Origin: Nitrososphaerota archaeon
GTDB lineage: Archaea; Thermoproteota; Nitrososphaeria; Nitrososphaerales; UBA183
NCBI GenBank assembly: GCA_027886925.1
Contig: JAPCJN010000016.1
Coordinates: 3,373-27,796, forward strand
Reading direction: 5' to 3'
DNA: 24,424 nt
Part shown: positions 6,760 to 14,106 of the stretch, piece after piece
How the letters are laid out: every line of letters begins with the position of its first letter
How positions within the stretch are numbered: the first letter of the stretch is position 1
Notes under the pieces: model-generated
Seen by the model: the letters and a program-made list of their open reading frames with translations, nothing else
Databases searched by the model: none
What the model was told of the DNA's origin: nothing
Program-made: the position numbers and the translations under genes

Positions 6760-7221
6760 TCAGGCGGGAACTTTTCTTTTTTCCGCTGTTTCCCTGGCAC
6801 TCCCAAGGACCTTGTTTATCCCCTCGGTCAATTTCTCGATCGAGATAGGCTTTTTGAAGAAACTTGCGGCTTGGATATCAGGGAATACGGTTTTGAATTC
6901 GGCCGAGTAGACGTCATATGCCGTCATGAAACAGATGCCTACGCGATCATCGATCTTCCTGAACTGTCGATATAGTTCGAAACCAGTCATCGTGGGCATC
7001 CGGATATCAAAGATTGCGAGGTCGTAGCCGTCTGCCTTCACCCTGGCCAATGCCTCGATCGGGTCGTTGTATGCCTCCACAAGGAAGCCTTTGTTCTCGA
7101 GCCCGACTTTGAGGCTGTTCGTGATGTCGGTCTCGTCGTCGACGATTAGGATTTTTCGCTTGCCATTTCTACCGTCTGGCACATTAGATCCACCCGCTCT
7201 TGTCGCGATGGGCGTGGGCAT
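6760..7221 (-). CDS. CheY-like response regulator (receiver domain)
   Basis: From ATG 7221 the protein is 153 residues: a 20-residue disordered lead, then one receiver domain. Key residues are visible: the acidic pair Asp28-Asp29 (ILIVDDE), phospho-acceptor Asp72 (IFDIRMP), Thr100 (CFMTAY) and Lys124 (FFKKP). No output domain follows, so it acts through a partner, plausibly the winged-helix protein encoded just upstream. GTG 7260 would overlap the upstream gene, but GGAGG at 7235-7239 and the 7-nt gap to the upstream stop favour ATG 7221. No histidine kinase is in the window; the cognate kinase would be elsewhere. Single-domain receivers are common in Thaumarchaeota. Confidence 0.9.
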   Translation of the reverse strand: MPTPIATRAGGSNVPDGRNGKRKILIVDDETDITNSLKVGLENKGFLVEAYNDPIEALARVKADGYDLAIFDIRMPTMTGFELYRQFRKIDDRVGICFMTAYDVYSAEFKTVFPDIQAASFFKKPISIEKLTEGINKVLGSARETAEKRKVPA

Positions 7222-7228
7222 TTTGCTA

Positions 7229-7555
7229 TCAGTTCCTCCGTGGAGTCGGTTCTCTCGCACTGGACACTTTCTTTGATGGCTTGACAGCCTTCGGCCGCTT
7301 CAGTTGGTCCTCGATGAATCGTCGCCCCTTCTCCGTCAATTTGAAATGGTCTTTTTCGTCGCCTGAAAGTGATATTCCTTCGATGAACCCCTTTTCCATC
7401 AAGACCTCGAGAACATCATTGACATTCACCTGCACGGCTCTGGTCAGCACGGTTTTCGACGTGTAGTCGGTACCGATAGAGCGCAGAACTACCATCATGC
7501 GTTCGCCTGCCATAGCATCATTCAGGGAACGACTACGGAGATAAACCGTCGGCAT
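7229..7555 (-). CDS. winged-helix DNA-binding protein
   Basis: A 108-residue frame. The core (residues about 15-90) reads as an archaeal winged helix: AGERMMVVLRSIG, VNVNDVLEVLMEKGFIEGISLSG (recognition region and wing) and FKLTEKGRRFIEDQL, with a Lys/Arg/Pro-rich tail. A TATA-like GGTTTATC lies about 30 nt before an internal ATG at 7513, so the leaderless product may be 94 residues starting MAGERMM. It is the first gene of a two-gene unit with the response regulator 7 nt downstream, so the receiver may control this DNA-binding protein's activity. Target genes are unknown. Confidence 0.75.
   Translation of the reverse strand: MPTVYLRSRSLNDAMAGERMMVVLRSIGTDYTSKTVLTRAVQVNVNDVLEVLMEKGFIEGISLSGDEKDHFKLTEKGRRFIEDQLKRPKAVKPSKKVSSAREPTPRRN
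7235..7239 (-). promoter_or_regulatory. Shine-Dalgarno GGAGG deciding response-regulator start
   Basis: GGAGG on the minus strand, 13 nt before ATG 7221 and inside the 3' end of the upstream winged-helix gene. This is the only strong SD nearby. Confidence 0.5.
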
Positions 7556-7634
7556 TATGTGCCATAAGGAGCAACCCTAGACGTCACGATGCAACTACCT
7601 GCATATGCATGAAGCAGATCAGCCATGGACTGTG

Positions 7635-7656
7635 ATTGAGTAACTTATTGAGTAAC
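7635..7656. repeat. tandem 10-bp direct repeat in divergent intergenic region
   Basis: ATTGAGTAAC occurs at 7635-7644 and again at 7647-7656, a 12-bp period (about one helical turn). It lies between the divergent winged-helix and RHH genes, so it is a candidate operator. Confidence 0.5.
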
Positions 7657-7708
7657 AATGTTGTCGGCGATAAACGGCGCGATTTTGACCGTAACTTGAG
7701 GGCACAGG

Positions 7709-7740
7709 GCACTTAAATACAATCACTTGCAACTAAGTGC
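7709..7740. promoter_or_regulatory. inverted repeat over TATA box and start site (operator candidate)
   Basis: GCACTTA at 7709-7715 is perfectly inverted as TAAGTGC at 7734-7740, with an extra CACTTG half-site at 7724-7729. The arms bracket the TATA-like TTAAATA and the expected transcription start. This is where an RHH or winged-helix repressor would block initiation. Confidence 0.5.
7713..7719 (+). promoter_or_regulatory. TATA-like box for RHH-type gene
   Basis: TTAAATA centred about 31 nt before the TTG at 7747, consistent with a nearly leaderless transcript. Confidence 0.55.
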
Positions 7741-7746
7741 GACTAA

Positions 7747-8295
7747 TTGTTGAAAAAATCGAACCAAACTGTTAGCAGGAATTTCAGGTTCAATGGAGAA
7801 GCTGCACTTTCTCTTGAGTTTGAAAGCCAGAGGAAGGGCATCAGCCTGAACTCACTCGTGAACAACATTTTCCGAAAGTATTCTGACTTCGACCGATTGG
7901 CAGAGAGGACCGACATGGTTACCTTGAACAGATATCTCCTGAGTTTGCTGTTGGAGTCGATTCCGGAGGATACGCTTGCAGAAAGAGTCTTCGAGTTCGG
8001 AAAGCAATCGGGTCACGATAATCTCCTATTCTGGAAGAAAGAAGTCTCCGTTGATACTCTTAGGGATTACATCACCAACATCCTCTGCGAATACTGCAAT
8101 CTTGCGGAATATGATGTCAAGGCCAACACAGACACCTTCGTGCTCACCCACGAGCTAGGCCCGCATGGAACAGTGTTCTTGAAATCGTACATCGCTGGAT
8201 TCATAGCCGGATGCTTGAGGGAGACCGTGCCTGTAGAAGCGGCCGGGTCGACGATCAAGTTCAGCCTGGACCATCAGACTCCCCGCAAGGCATAG
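7747..8295 (+). CDS. ribbon-helix-helix-type protein with C-terminal alpha/beta domain
   Basis: A 182-residue protein starting with tandem TTG codons. Residues about 9-45 fit a ribbon-helix-helix fold: a beta strand (SRNFRFNGEA), a helix (AALSLEFESQRKG) and a second helix after the ISLNSLVNNIF turn. The middle is helical. The C-terminal part (residues about 130-175) alternates strands and helices: DTFVLTHELGPHGTVFLKSY, IAGFIAGCLRE, then a strand TIKFSLDH. The overall layout resembles the protein encoded at 20202-20813, suggesting one archaeal family of RHH regulators with a sensor-like C-terminal domain. No ligand is evident. Operator-like repeats cover its own promoter, so autoregulation is likely. 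The surface-protein genes downstream have their own promoter. Confidence 0.7.
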   Translation: MLKKSNQTVSRNFRFNGEAALSLEFESQRKGISLNSLVNNIFRKYSDFDRLAERTDMVTLNRYLLSLLLESIPEDTLAERVFEFGKQSGHDNLLFWKKEVSVDTLRDYITNILCEYCNLAEYDVKANTDTFVLTHELGPHGTVFLKSYIAGFIAGCLRETVPVEAAGSTIKFSLDHQTPRKA

Positions 8296-8312
8296 GTCAA
8301 GTAGCTTCTGAC

Positions 8313-8322
8313 TACTTTAAGA
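8313..8322 (+). promoter_or_regulatory. TATA-like box for surface protein gene
   Basis: TACTTTAAGA centred about 29 nt before ATG 8346, so a leaderless mRNA is predicted. It also supports rejecting the upstream in-frame start at 8211. Confidence 0.5.
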
Positions 8323-8345
8323 GGTGCCGTGCCCATTGCGAACTC

Positions 8346-9830
8346 ATGATGACGAGGCGCCCACCCTCGGTCGTGATCGCATTGCTGTTCTTGATCTCGC
8401 TCACCCTGCAACAGGGGCTCGCCGATCCCAACCTAGCGCACGCCCAAGCGGCTCTAGGTAGCAACCCCAGCCAGGGCTCGTTCCTAGGACAGCCAGCGAA
8501 CATCGACGCCATTCAATCCGCCGCTTCGAGCAGCTCTTCCCAGGGTGCGTGCTTCGGTTACAATCATGTCAACGACTCATCGATTCCCAAAACCATCGGG
8601 TCGCTTCGCATCGCGGCCATTGAGACCGTCCTCACATCTACCCCGTACTCGCAATACAACACAGGGTCGTTTTACGCCTTTTACGCTAAGGAGCTAGGCG
8701 TCAATGCCAACGTGACCACCAATCTCAACCTGCTCAGCACCAACGTGGCGAGCGGTTTCGGCTTCAACCAAGGCTGGGGGCTAAGCAACGGGATGCACGA
8801 GTTTCTTACGTCCCAGACCGCCGCGAACTGCGGGCTAGAGATAGGAAAGAACGTCCAGGTCTTGACCGACATGAACGTGTCGCAGGGCGCCCTCTTCAAT
8901 GCTCAGAATGGGAGCCCGCGGTTCGACGTCGTCATTTTGCCATTCTCAGAGTACGTCACGGCCCAGGAGTACCTCGCCTACGAGGACTTTGTGGCGGGTG
9001 GCGGGACTCTCATTATGATGGCCCACTCTCTCGAATATCCGGTGACCTACAATGCGACGACCAATTTCGAAACGCTCGTCTATGGCCACGGATGGGCGTT
9101 CAACGGAAAGTACGCCTATCCCATCGCGTGTGCGTCAGACTCATACGTTGCTACGTGCCCGTGGGCCAAGAACAACACGGATTGGATTGGCAGCAATACC
9201 TGCGAGGCGAGCTGTTTCCACACTTACAAATTCAACGGGTCGGTGGTAAATCCCGGCAGCCCCATTGGTAGGGCGCTCTCCAACGAATTTGGGAACACTG
9301 TATTCACGTCATATGTTTCACACGAAGAGGACACCGTCATGAACATGACCGGCACTTCGATTGTGTCCGTTTTCGTGCACGATTCTACAAACTTGATCGC
9401 CGCGTACACACATCAATACAGGAAGGGGTTGGTGGTCTGCATGGGTGTCTTCGGTGACGACATCATCGCCACCGACCAGTCTGCCCAGTACTTCCTGTTG
9501 TTGGGAATGGTCTCTGGCAGGCTGCCATCCTTGTCAACCGTCTCGAGCACGACGACAACCCCCTCTAGCTCCACAACAGCGATCTCGAGTTCGACGACAG
9601 TTGCCACCAGTTCGACGACAGTTGCCACCAGTTCGACGACAGTTGCCACCAGTTCGACGGCGGCTCCAACCAGTTCTACCTTGGAGCGGACTTCTAATTC
9701 CACAGTGGCCACTCCTCCGTCACAGGGAACCATCCCTACAGCATTGATCGTGCTCGCGGGGTTGGCCGGGGTCGTCATCGTCGCCGGCGTCCTGGTCCTG
9801 CGTCGAATGCAGGCGAAGCCGGGCCGCTGA
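8346..9830 (+). CDS. secreted, membrane-anchored protein with amidotransferase-like ectodomain and Ser/Thr stalk
   Basis: A 494-residue protein: an N-terminal signal sequence (SVVIALLFLISLTL, residues about 8-21), an ectodomain to about residue 395, a Ser/Thr-rich stalk of about 65 residues with three perfect SSTTVAT repeats, and a C-terminal TM anchor (ALIVLAGLAGVVIVAGVLVL) followed by a short basic tail. In the ectodomain, FDVVILPFSEYVTAQEYLAYED then FVAGGGTLIMM resembles the strand-helix-strand core of class I glutamine amidotransferase-like (ThuA/DUF4350-type) domains, but I see no catalytic Cys-His-Glu set. Several N-x-S/T sequons suggest glycosylation. The start at 8346 places the TATA box 29 nt upstream. 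The exact role is unknown; an extracellular binding or hydrolytic function is possible. Confidence 0.75.
   Translation: MMTRRPPSVVIALLFLISLTLQQGLADPNLAHAQAALGSNPSQGSFLGQPANIDAIQSAASSSSSQGACFGYNHVNDSSIPKTIGSLRIAAIETVLTSTPYSQYNTGSFYAFYAKELGVNANVTTNLNLLSTNVASGFGFNQGWGLSNGMHEFLTSQTAANCGLEIGKNVQVLTDMNVSQGALFNAQNGSPRFDVVILPFSEYVTAQEYLAYEDFVAGGGTLIMMAHSLEYPVTYNATTNFETLVYGHGWAFNGKYAYPIACASDSYVATCPWAKNNTDWIGSNTCEASCFHTYKFNGSVVNPGSPIGRALSNEFGNTVFTSYVSHEEDTVMNMTGTSIVSVFVHDSTNLIAAYTHQYRKGLVVCMGVFGDDIIATDQSAQYFLLLGMVSGRLPSLSTVSSTTTTPSSSTTAISSSTTVATSSTTVATSSTTVATSSTAAPTSSTLERTSNSTVATPPSQGTIPTALIVLAGLAGVVIVAGVLVLRRMQAKPGR
9588..9660 (+). repeat. 21-bp tandem repeat, about 3.5 copies, coding for SSTTVAT
   Basis: Units at 9588-9608, 9609-9629 and 9630-9650 are identical, and a partial fourth starts at 9651. 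The array is in frame and adds seven residues of stalk per unit, so slippage would change stalk length without a frameshift. Confidence 0.9.
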
Positions 9831-9925
9831 GCCCACGGACGGCCCATCATCCTCAGGCGCAGTTTCGCTTTAGCAACCTCGATCCATGGCAAAGTCTAAG
9901 TCGCCCAGCCTCTCACCCCGAACTG

Positions 9926-11404
9926 ATGAGGCGGAGCCTCGTAATAGCCGCGGCCTTGGCGACAGTGCTTATCATCGCTGGATCTGTCTATCTCGCGGTG
10001 CCATCGCTGCTTAGCGCGCCCCAAAACGCAGGAACGACCACTAGCTCTACCGGATCCACATCCTCGATCTCCCTGAGCACCGGGATTTCGACGGGCTCCC
10101 ATAGCGTGAGTTTGTCCTCCGCCTCTTCTTCGTCTTCGTCCTCGTCCTCCAGCGCGGCTAACGCGGGAGATTGGACGACTTATCACGCCGACAACGCCAG
10201 GACTGGGTATCTGTCGGTCTCCAACTTCACTTCGGTCAAGAGCGACTGGACCTCTCCAACTCTCGACGGCGCCGTCTACGCGGAGCCGCTGGTCTTTCGG
10301 GGCGAAGTGCTCGTCGCGACGGAGAACAACTCCGTTTACGCCTTGAGCTCTCAGAATGGGAGCATCTTGTGGCGCACCAACCTCGGTCCCCCCGTCGCAG
10401 CCGACCTGCTGCCGTGTGGAAACATCAAACCGGTCACAGGGATAACGGGGACGCCGGTGATCGATCCTTCCACCGGGATGCTCTACGTGGTGTCGTTCAG
10501 CGCATTACATCACACGCTGTCGGCACTGGACATCTCTACGGGCGCCGTCGTCTTCCATCGGTCAGCGGTCCCTCCTGGGTTCAACGACACCACGCAGCAG
10601 GAGCGGTCCGCCCTCTCCCTCGCGAACGGGATCGTTTACGTCCCCTACGGCGGTCTTGCCGGCGACTGCGCCCAGTACTACGGATGGGTCGTGGGGCTAC
10701 CCGAAAATGGGACCGGAATCATGGAAGCATACCAAGTACCTGTGACGAGGGAGGGAGCCATCTGGACGCCGTCCGGGGCAGCGGTCGACTCGCTGGGAGA
10801 GGTCTACATCGCGACGGGCAACGGGGATTCCACCACGACCTTCGATCACGGGGACAGCGTCATCAGGCTCTCGCCCACGCTCAAGGAAGAGGGCTACTTC
10901 GCCCCCACGAACTGGGCGCAGCTGAATCAGAACGACGCCGACCTCGGCTCGCTCGGTCCCGCGATAGTCGGCCCCAACACGCTCTTCCAGATCGGGAAGG
11001 AGGGCGTAGGCTACCTTCTGAACTCAAGCCAGCTAGGCGGGATAGGAGGGCAGACTTTCAAGGCCAACGTGTGCAACGAAAGCTTCGGGGGGACCGCCTA
11101 CACAAGCCCATACATCCTAGTCCCCTGCATCAACGGTTTGTTTGAGCTCCAAGTCGCCAACGGGGCCTTCACGGTGGCGTTGCAGATCTCGGGCCTCAAC
11201 GCGGGTCCGCCGATAGTCACAGGCGGAGTGGCTTGGACGGTGGATACCAACACCGCGACGCTATATGGCTTCAGCGTCAAGACCGGCCATCAGGCTTACA
11301 CTTTCCCGCTAGGCTCCGTCGAGCACTTCACGAGCCCTGCCGCAGGCGAGGGGCGGGTGTTCGTAGCGGCGACGGACAAGGTTGCTTCCTTTTTGCTAGG
11401 CTAG
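9926..11404 (+). CDS. membrane-anchored PQQ-type beta-propeller protein
   Basis: A 492-residue protein with an uncleaved or cleavable N-terminal hydrophobic segment (residues about 5-25), a Ser/Thr-rich spacer with a long Ser run (about residues 33-77), then a beta-propeller. Propeller evidence: WTTYHADNARTGY at the start, blade repeats such as VLVATENNSVYALSSQNGSILWR, MLYVVSFSALHHTLSALDISTG and AWTVDTNTATLYGFSVKTG, each ending in the D/N-G-x-x-x-W/F pattern of PQQ-like/quinoprotein repeats. The cofactor-ligating residues of true quinoprotein dehydrogenases are not evident, so it may be a structural or binding propeller. It follows the other surface protein by about 95 nt on the same strand, suggesting joint expression. 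Confidence 0.85.
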   Translation: MRRSLVIAAALATVLIIAGSVYLAVPSLLSAPQNAGTTTSSTGSTSSISLSTGISTGSHSVSLSSASSSSSSSSSSAANAGDWTTYHADNARTGYLSVSNFTSVKSDWTSPTLDGAVYAEPLVFRGEVLVATENNSVYALSSQNGSILWRTNLGPPVAADLLPCGNIKPVTGITGTPVIDPSTGMLYVVSFSALHHTLSALDISTGAVVFHRSAVPPGFNDTTQQERSALSLANGIVYVPYGGLAGDCAQYYGWVVGLPENGTGIMEAYQVPVTREGAIWTPSGAAVDSLGEVYIATGNGDSTTTFDHGDSVIRLSPTLKEEGYFAPTNWAQLNQNDADLGSLGPAIVGPNTLFQIGKEGVGYLLNSSQLGGIGGQTFKANVCNESFGGTAYTSPYILVPCINGLFELQVANGAFTVALQISGLNAGPPIVTGGVAWTVDTNTATLYGFSVKTGHQAYTFPLGSVEHFTSPAAGEGRVFVAATDKVASFLLG

Positions 11405-11429
11405 AAAAGCCGCGTCGTGCGAGAACCGG

Positions 11430-11672
11430 TCACTTGCCGGGATTTTGCTCTACCACTCTCGCGACGACGTAGGTCCTGACTAGGGTCGTCCCCGCAGAGA
11501 GCATGACGAACCCGATCAGTGCAGAGAGCAGGGCGGCCACGACCGCTTGAACGGGCGGAGATATCAGCGTCACCGAGGCCAGGAAGAAGTACACCGAGAG
11601 GGCGATCAGCGCGATGCCGACCCAAAGAGAAACGGCTGCGAACCTCTTCGTTGTGCTGTAACTGCCGCTCAT
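11430..11672 (-). CDS. small two-TM membrane protein
   Basis: An 80-residue protein from ATG 11672. There are two hydrophobic segments: VSLWVGIALIALSVYFFLA (about 14-32) and a second from about 40 to 62 (VVAALLSALIGFVMLSAGTTL), with a short basic C-terminal tail. No family is recognised. It follows the DUF58 operon on the same strand but has its own TATA box (11708-11714), so it is probably transcribed on its own or also by read-through. It converges with the propeller gene, whose stop is only 25 nt away. Confidence 0.65.
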   Translation of the reverse strand: MSGSYSTTKRFAAVSLWVGIALIALSVYFFLASVTLISPPVQAVVAALLSALIGFVMLSAGTTLVRTYVVARVVEQNPGK

Positions 11673-11707
11673 CGGCCATCACTCGCAATCCTGAAACCCG
11701 TCCATAC

Positions 11708-11714
11708 TATAAAA
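11708..11714 (-). promoter_or_regulatory. TATA-like box for small membrane protein gene
   Basis: TTTTATA on the minus strand, centred about 39 nt before ATG 11672, in the short gap after the upstream operon's last stop codon at 11732. Confidence 0.5.
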
Positions 11715-11731
11715 GCCGAATGAATCTCGGT

Positions 11732-12763
11732 TCAACCCCAGAGCAGCCTGATTATGGCCCGGATGTAGTCCTCGACCTGCGCGAAGGCTATGTCGGCCCT
11801 GACCGTCAGGTTCTCGAACGAGCGCAGGGAGAACTGCTCCGCTGGAGAGGGCGAAGCGGCCCGCGGGTCGAAGACGCCGGCCAGGCCGTTGTAGAACTCC
11901 TGGTGCGGCAGGAAGGCGGCCATCGCCCCGACCATCCCGAAGCAGTAGGCCAACCCCAGCACTCCCCAAGCGAGCCCCCTCGACGGCCTGTAACGGACGA
12001 ACTTCCTTACCATCTTTGTCGTTGGCTCTATCTCCGACAACAGCTCCTTCTTCGCGTCTTCCCCGGTCAGCGTGAAGTGGAGGATAATCGGTTCAAGGAC
12101 CTGTCTGAGGACCCATATCGTCGCGCCCGCCACGAGCAGGGTCGTGAAGACCAGGCCGACCCGCGTCTCCAGGTAGAGAGAGGCCAGCGAAGAGAGGGGC
12201 TGGGGAAGGAGCGCTGCCTGGACGCCGAGGGCGCCGACGACCGCCTCCACGAGGGCGACGAGTGCCAGCGCAGCGACGAGGGGAAGGACGGACTCGAGGG
12301 CGATGCCGAGGACCTGGTAGCCCACAGGGCCCGAGGACGTCAACTTCACCTGCCGCCCTCCGAGGAGCTTCACGCTGCGGGCGTAGCTGAAGCCCGCCAG
12401 GGCTAGGAAGGATGCCGCTATCACGAGGAACACGACGTCGGCAAGGCCGAACCGGGCTCCGACGAACGTGATGGTGCTCGAGACGCTGGCGGCGATGAAG
12501 AAGGAAGCCACGAGCAGAGACACGAGGATGGAAGGGCGAAAAACGAAGACCGCGTAGACCGAGGCAAGGAGGAAGAGCCAGGGGAGGAATCGCACGAGCG
12601 TGACAAGGGCACCGTTGGGCGCCCCTTGCGAGGCGAGGACGCCGGGATTGGAAGTTATCGCGACTGAGAAGATAGCTTCGGCGACGATCGCTGGGAGAGA
12701 GAGGGCGTAATAGACCAGGGCGTCTTTCGTCGCATGCTTGGAAAATGCCAGTGCGGCTCTCAT
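11732..12763 (-). CDS. polytopic membrane protein of MoxR/DUF58 operon
   Basis: A 343-residue protein whose ATG (12763) overlaps the TGA of the DUF58 gene as ATGA, so translation is probably coupled. I see about seven or eight hydrophobic segments, for example YYALSLPAIVAEAIFSVAI near residue 18, WLFLLASVYAVFVF, ILVSLLVASFFIAASV, VVFLVIAASFLALAGFSYA, VLPLVAALALVALVEAVVGAL, VFTTLLVAGATIWVL and AWGVLGLAYCFGMVGAMAAFL. A charged loop lies between them (TGEDAKKELLSEIEPTTKMV) and a soluble C-terminal part of about 50 residues. I do not recognise a named family. Its fixed place at the operon's end suggests that it is the membrane partner of the MoxR/DUF58 proteins. The longer frame to 13099 is a shadow of DUF58. 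Confidence 0.75.
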   Translation of the reverse strand: MRAALAFSKHATKDALVYYALSLPAIVAEAIFSVAITSNPGVLASQGAPNGALVTLVRFLPWLFLLASVYAVFVFRPSILVSLLVASFFIAASVSSTITFVGARFGLADVVFLVIAASFLALAGFSYARSVKLLGGRQVKLTSSGPVGYQVLGIALESVLPLVAALALVALVEAVVGALGVQAALLPQPLSSLASLYLETRVGLVFTTLLVAGATIWVLRQVLEPIILHFTLTGEDAKKELLSEIEPTTKMVRKFVRYRPSRGLAWGVLGLAYCFGMVGAMAAFLPHQEFYNGLAGVFDPRAASPSPAEQFSLRSFENLTVRADIAFAQVEDYIRAIIRLLWG

Positions 12764-14103
12764 CAGGAGCCCCCCTTCCTCCTGAGCTCCTCCACCTGGA
12801 GGACTAGCTTGGCGAAAAGGTCGTCGGGACCCACGTCGAAGACGGGAACGCCTAGCGCCAGCGCCTGGTTCACGAGCCTCTTGCGCGTCCTCCATTGGTG
12901 GGAGGTCCCGATGGAGTAGATCATCCGGTCCAGCCCCTTCAGCCCATGGGCTTCGAAGAGCGGCGTGTATGGCGAGGTGACTATGACTTCGTGTTTCATC
13001 CCCAATAACTGCTTCAGCGGGAGCAGATCGCGGTCGAAGTCGAGGTCTGTGATGACGAAGAAGAGGGTCTTTCCCTTGACTCGCCCCAGGGCCAGGCATC
13101 TGTTGATCCCGTTCTTCAGCGCCTCAGCCGAGTACTTCTCGGGGCTCAGTGCGCCGAGGACCTTCAACAGCTTGTAGGTCTGGGCCTGTCCCTTCGCCAG
13201 AGGAAGCACCAAGGCTGGCGCATCTCCCTGGAGGACGGTGAGGCCTACGAAGTCCCCGCGCCTCGAGAGGTAGCTGACGAGAGACGCCACTGCCCGTGCG
13301 GCGTAGTCGAGCTTCGTCCTCCCCGCCTCGCCGTAGGCCATCGTCTCGGTCGAGTCGAGCACGACCATCACGTTGAGCTGCGTCTCCGCGTTGAGTTCCC
13401 TGACCATCAGGTTGCCGGTCTTCGCCGTCGCGTGCCACGCGATTCGCTTGAACGGGTCGCCGGGCTCGTATGGCCTGATGTCTGCGAGCTCCAGCCCCTC
13501 GCCCTTCTTCCTCGAGGTGACAATCCCTCCATATGCGGAGATCGCGGCTGCGGCTAGCACTCCCCGTGCGAGTTCCTTCGCGAGCGGGGTCACCTCGACC
13601 TCGTCCTGGACGCCGTCCTTGACCCTCCTCTCGTAGAAGAAGAGACCCGCGATGTCCCGGGTCACCAGCCTGAGAGGCCCAAAGGCGTTGGATCCGATGG
13701 AGGTAGGCGTTATCTCGTAGTGCAGTTCGGCGAAGCCCTTCGCGGGCGCTTGGATGAGGGCGACGTTCGTGCCCGACTTTAGCCTGAAGAAGGGGGGGTA
13801 GGAGTCGATGACCTCGAGGGAGAGCCTCACGAAGGTGCGATTCACGAAGCCCAGCCCTACGTCGAGGGTGGCCCCCTCGTCGATGCGCGGGCGGAACTTC
13901 CTCGATATGTCGAGCCTGTCGAGCGCCTTGACCTTCATCTGGAGCAGCAGCTTCGCGACGTAGTAGTAGAGGAAGAGCGCGACTCCCGCATAGAGAAGGA
14001 AGGCCTGCGACTCCAAGGCGCCCACTATCCCGAGCGCCACGAGCACCGCCGAGAGGAGAAGTATTGTGCTACCCCTGGGAGTCCGCCTGAATACCGCGCT
14101 CAT
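12763..14103 (-). CDS. DUF58 protein, membrane-anchored with VWA-like domain
   Basis: A 446-residue protein. Two N-terminal TM segments (about residues 11-53) are followed by a beta-rich region, then the DUF58 hallmark at about 202-236: EGLELADIRPYEPGD, the invariant IAWHATAKTGNLMVREL-type segment. A von Willebrand A-like fold follows with a metal-site motif at Asp250 that reads D-S-T-E-T-M, threonines replacing the usual serines of DxSxS. DUF58 proteins pair with MoxR ATPases in envelope assembly or cofactor maturation systems. The ATG lies 3 nt after the MoxR stop, and the gene's own stop overlaps the next start. Confidence 0.92.
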   Translation of the reverse strand: MSAVFRRTPRGSTILLLSAVLVALGIVGALESQAFLLYAGVALFLYYYVAKLLLQMKVKALDRLDISRKFRPRIDEGATLDVGLGFVNRTFVRLSLEVIDSYPPFFRLKSGTNVALIQAPAKGFAELHYEITPTSIGSNAFGPLRLVTRDIAGLFFYERRVKDGVQDEVEVTPLAKELARGVLAAAAISAYGGIVTSRKKGEGLELADIRPYEPGDPFKRIAWHATAKTGNLMVRELNAETQLNVMVVLDSTETMAYGEAGRTKLDYAARAVASLVSYLSRRGDFVGLTVLQGDAPALVLPLAKGQAQTYKLLKVLGALSPEKYSAEALKNGINRCLALGRVKGKTLFFVITDLDFDRDLLPLKQLLGMKHEVIVTSPYTPLFEAHGLKGLDRMIYSIGTSHQWRTRKRLVNQALALGVPVFDVGPDDLFAKLVLQVEELRRKGGS

Positions 14104-14106
14104 GCG

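Noticed and set aside
12763..13099. N-terminal extension of the polytopic membrane protein
   Set aside because: Out-of-frame reading of the DUF58 gene, Arg/Pro-rich; the ATGA overlap at 12763 gives the natural start.
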